Shown: one piece after another, positions 62,301-64,000 of the stretch
Numbering within the stretch: the first letter of the stretch is position 1
Layout: every line of letters begins with the position of its first letter
Assembly: GCA_963522175.1 (NCBI GenBank)
Contig: CAUQXC010000008.1
Location: 1 to 64,000, forward strand
DNA from: CAKAHY01 sp963522175
GTDB taxonomy: Bacteria > Bacillota > Clostridia > Lachnospirales > Lachnospiraceae
Direction: 5' to 3'
DNA length: 64,000 bases
Position numbers and translations under genes: made by a program
The notes under the pieces: model-generated
What the model saw: the letters and a program-made list of their open reading frames with translations, nothing else
What the model was told of the DNA's origin: nothing
The model's database searches: none

Positions 62301-64000
62301 TATCTTTCAAATTCCATCTATCTACCTTGTTCTGTGCTTCAACCATATCCTTATAAAAATCACATCTTTTCATCAACTCTTCATGGCTTCCTGCATCAAG
62401 AACAACACCCTTATCCATAACTATAATTTGGTCTGAATCTCTAATCGTATTTAGATGATGAGCAATTGTAATGATGGTTTTATCCTTACTTAAATCATCA
62501 ATCGCTTCACCGATTAGTCTTTCATTTTCACTATCAACAGCTGCCATTGCCTCATCTAATATTAAAATCGGTGCATTTTTGAGTATCATTCTCGCAATGG
62601 ATATTCTTTGTTTTTCTCCACCGGATAACTTAACTCCCATTTCACCTATTCGTGTTTCATATCCATTTGGTAAAGCAGAAATAAAATCATGGCATCTTGC
62701 TTTTTTAGCAGCTTCTATGACTTCTTCTTTTGTTGCATTTAGTTTTCCGATTGCTATATTTTCAAAAATACTTAAATCAAAAAGGATAACTTCTTGTTGC
62801 ACACTACCAATCAGCATTGAGATATTTTCTTGACTATATTCTTTTATATCTTTTTCATTTATCAGTATTTGTCCTTCATCTGCATCCCAAAATCCCATAA
62901 GCAAATTGGATACTGTACTCTTACCGCATCCACTTGCTCCAACAAAAGCATTTAAGCTGTTTTTCTTAAAAATAAGATTTATATCCTTTAACTTGAAACT
63001 ATCTTTTCCGTATGCAAAATTCACATCTTTAAATTCTATATTTCCAAATTCTAAACCTTGTTCTATCTTTTTCTTTGGAAGCGAAACGGTTAAAACTTTT
63101 CCAATCGCCTTTAGAGCTTCCTTAAACACAATAGAAAAATGTTGCAATGTAGCTGTCTTACTTATAGATGCAGTAAACGCAGATGATAAAATAATTGCAA
63201 GGATAAAATTAGGCGTTGTAATATTCCCCTGATAAAGAAAGATACTTCCCAAAATCATGACAATAACTACTCCAATTTCCATAAATATGTCAATGAGTCC
63301 CATTGGAATTGTAATTGCTCCCATGCTCTTTTTAACCCAGTAAATATATTCCCTTGCCGTTTTTAATGTTCTTTCACTAATCTCCTCTTCTTTAGCAAAA
63401 GCCTTAATAACAGAAATATTTTTTACATATTCCATTAGCTCTTCTCTCATCTTGTTTTCATGGTTAAAGTAAATAGCAAAGTTCTTATCCATTGTTTTCT
63501 GCGAAAGAACTTTTACCAAATACATGAGTGGAACTCCGGCAATCATTCCAAGAGCAAGACGCCAATCCACAAAAATCATAGCTACAAAAATAATGGTAGG
63601 TAGAAGTGTAACCGACATTATTTCAGGAAGACCATGGGCAAGGTATACTTCCACTTGTTCTACATCATGTTGAACGATGTTGGTAAGCTCTCCGGTATTA
63701 TGTTCTTTGAAAAATCCTAAACTTAGTTTTTTTAGATGACCGATAATATCTAACCTAAGTTCTGTCAATTTTTCGTATGCTTTCTCATGAGCAACCTTTG
63801 TCGCAAAATAGTAAAACACTCCCTTTAATGCAAACGACATAAAGATTCCTAAGAAAATATGCTTCAAATTATCTTCGCTAATATTGTTTGCAATTAAGGA
63901 ACTAATCAAATATACAAGTAAGATTTGTGGTATCAAATCAAATACTATTTTTAAAGCAAGAAGTGAATTGGATAAGCCATTTTTCCCAATCACTTTTTTC
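62227..64000 (-). CDS. ABC half-transporter 1 (cassette B), start beyond window
   Basis: At least 590 codons. The frame stays open to the edge with Lys codons before 'VIGKNGLSNS', so the true start is probably just outside; an internal GTG at 63993 is a weaker choice. Six membrane helices, then 'FVGASGCGKSTVSNLLMGF', 'LSGGEKQRISIARMIL' and 'ILILDEAMAAVDSENE'. The C-terminus carries the repeated tail 'SLSRARNGEDCECIRD-SLSRARN', which is absent from the cassette A copy. Otherwise it is the counterpart of 54601-56352. Confidence 0.88.
   Translation of the reverse strand, partial: KKVIGKNGLSNSLLALKIVFDLIPQILLVYLISSLIANNISEDNLKHIFLGIFMSFALKGVFYYFATKVAHEKAYEKLTELRLDIIGHLKKLSLGFFKEHNTGELTNIVQHDVEQVEVYLAHGLPEIMSVTLLPTIIFVAMIFVDWRLALGMIAGVPLMYLVKVLSQKTMDKNFAIYFNHENKMREELMEYVKNISVIKAFAKEEEISERTLKTAREYIYWVKKSMGAITIPMGLIDIFMEIGVVIVMILGSIFLYQGNITTPNFILAIILSSAFTASISKTATLQHFSIVFKEALKAIGKVLTVSLPKKKIEQGLEFGNIEFKDVNFAYGKDSFKLKDINLIFKKNSLNAFVGASGCGKSTVSNLLMGFWDADEGQILINEKDIKEYSQENISMLIGSVQQEVILFDLSIFENIAIGKLNATKEEVIEAAKKARCHDFISALPNGYETRIGEMGVKLSGGEKQRISIARMILKNAPILILDEAMAAVDSENERLIGEAIDDLSKDKTIITIAHHLNTIRDSDQIIVMDKGVVLDAGSHEELMKRCDFYKDMVEAQNKVDRWNLKDNSLSRARNGEDCECIRDSLSRARN

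Overview
The window comes from a low-GC, Gram-positive anaerobe of the Clostridia, most likely a Lachnospiraceae-type organism; the species cannot be named from the sequence. The grounds are strong GGAGG ribosome-binding sites, frequent TTG and GTG starts, sigma-A type promoters (TTGACA-17-TATAAT), hybrid-cluster protein, a sortase-type surface protein, and choline/glucan-type cell-wall-binding repeats. Almost every gene lies on the minus strand; rpsT is the clear exception. No tRNA, rRNA or CRISPR array was seen.

Layout (minus-strand operons). 1-4558: the first about 1,519 codons of a secreted RHS/YD-repeat protein, running off the left edge. 4861-10621: a hybrid-cluster protein gene (hcp) and, upstream of it, a compact five-gene operon: a cytosolic solute-binding-like protein, a P-loop GTPase with two CxxC motifs, an ABC ATPase with no membrane partner, a Crp/Fnr regulator and a C_GCAxxG_C_C redox protein. 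The same palindrome, GTAAC-N4-GTTAC, precedes both transcription units at a position suited to a Crp/Fnr activator. This is the best candidate for an undescribed system here. 10748-14278: a secreted 3D-domain protein, then copA-csoR copper efflux with a clear promoter and operator. 14486-18450: thiamine thiazole operon thiS-F-G-H-E/tenI. 18538-22247: oxidative pentose phosphate operon pgl-gnd-zwf with 8-nt overlaps. 22538-28531: two paralogous membrane-anchored proteins and a 1,385-residue surface protein ending in a VPPTG sorting signal.

28802-35661: rpsT on the plus strand, then the operon degV-histidine kinase-gerMN lipoprotein-comEC-holA. 35734-38878: a salvage-like operon of a sugar-kinase-like phosphotransferase, a Zn deacylase, an M19 dipeptidase and an overlooked 28-residue membrane protein. 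39161-43822: a small hypothetical gene, a beta-helix surface protein with wall-binding repeats, and an acyltransferase.

43991-47525 is a decaying carotenoid (C30-type) operon: a dehydrosqualene/phytoene desaturase broken by two Trp-to-stop changes and a frameshift, an intact squalene/phytoene synthase, and a polyprenol-kinase/DUF92 gene with a frameshift in a T8 run. A damaged IS110-family element follows (about 47950-49434) and has cut the end of a sigma-factor-like gene.

49402 to the right edge is accessory DNA that looks more AT-rich. It carries two diverged tandem copies, offset by about 7.6 kb, of one cassette: two ABC half-transporters, a double ECF ATPase, an ECF T protein, an MptD/Trep_Strep-type S component, a terminator hairpin and a small sigma-like gene. 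A TetR regulator heads the left copy. The ATPase of the right copy is frameshifted in an A7 run. The cassettes probably import a metal chelate, vitamin or similar small molecule; the substrate is not known.
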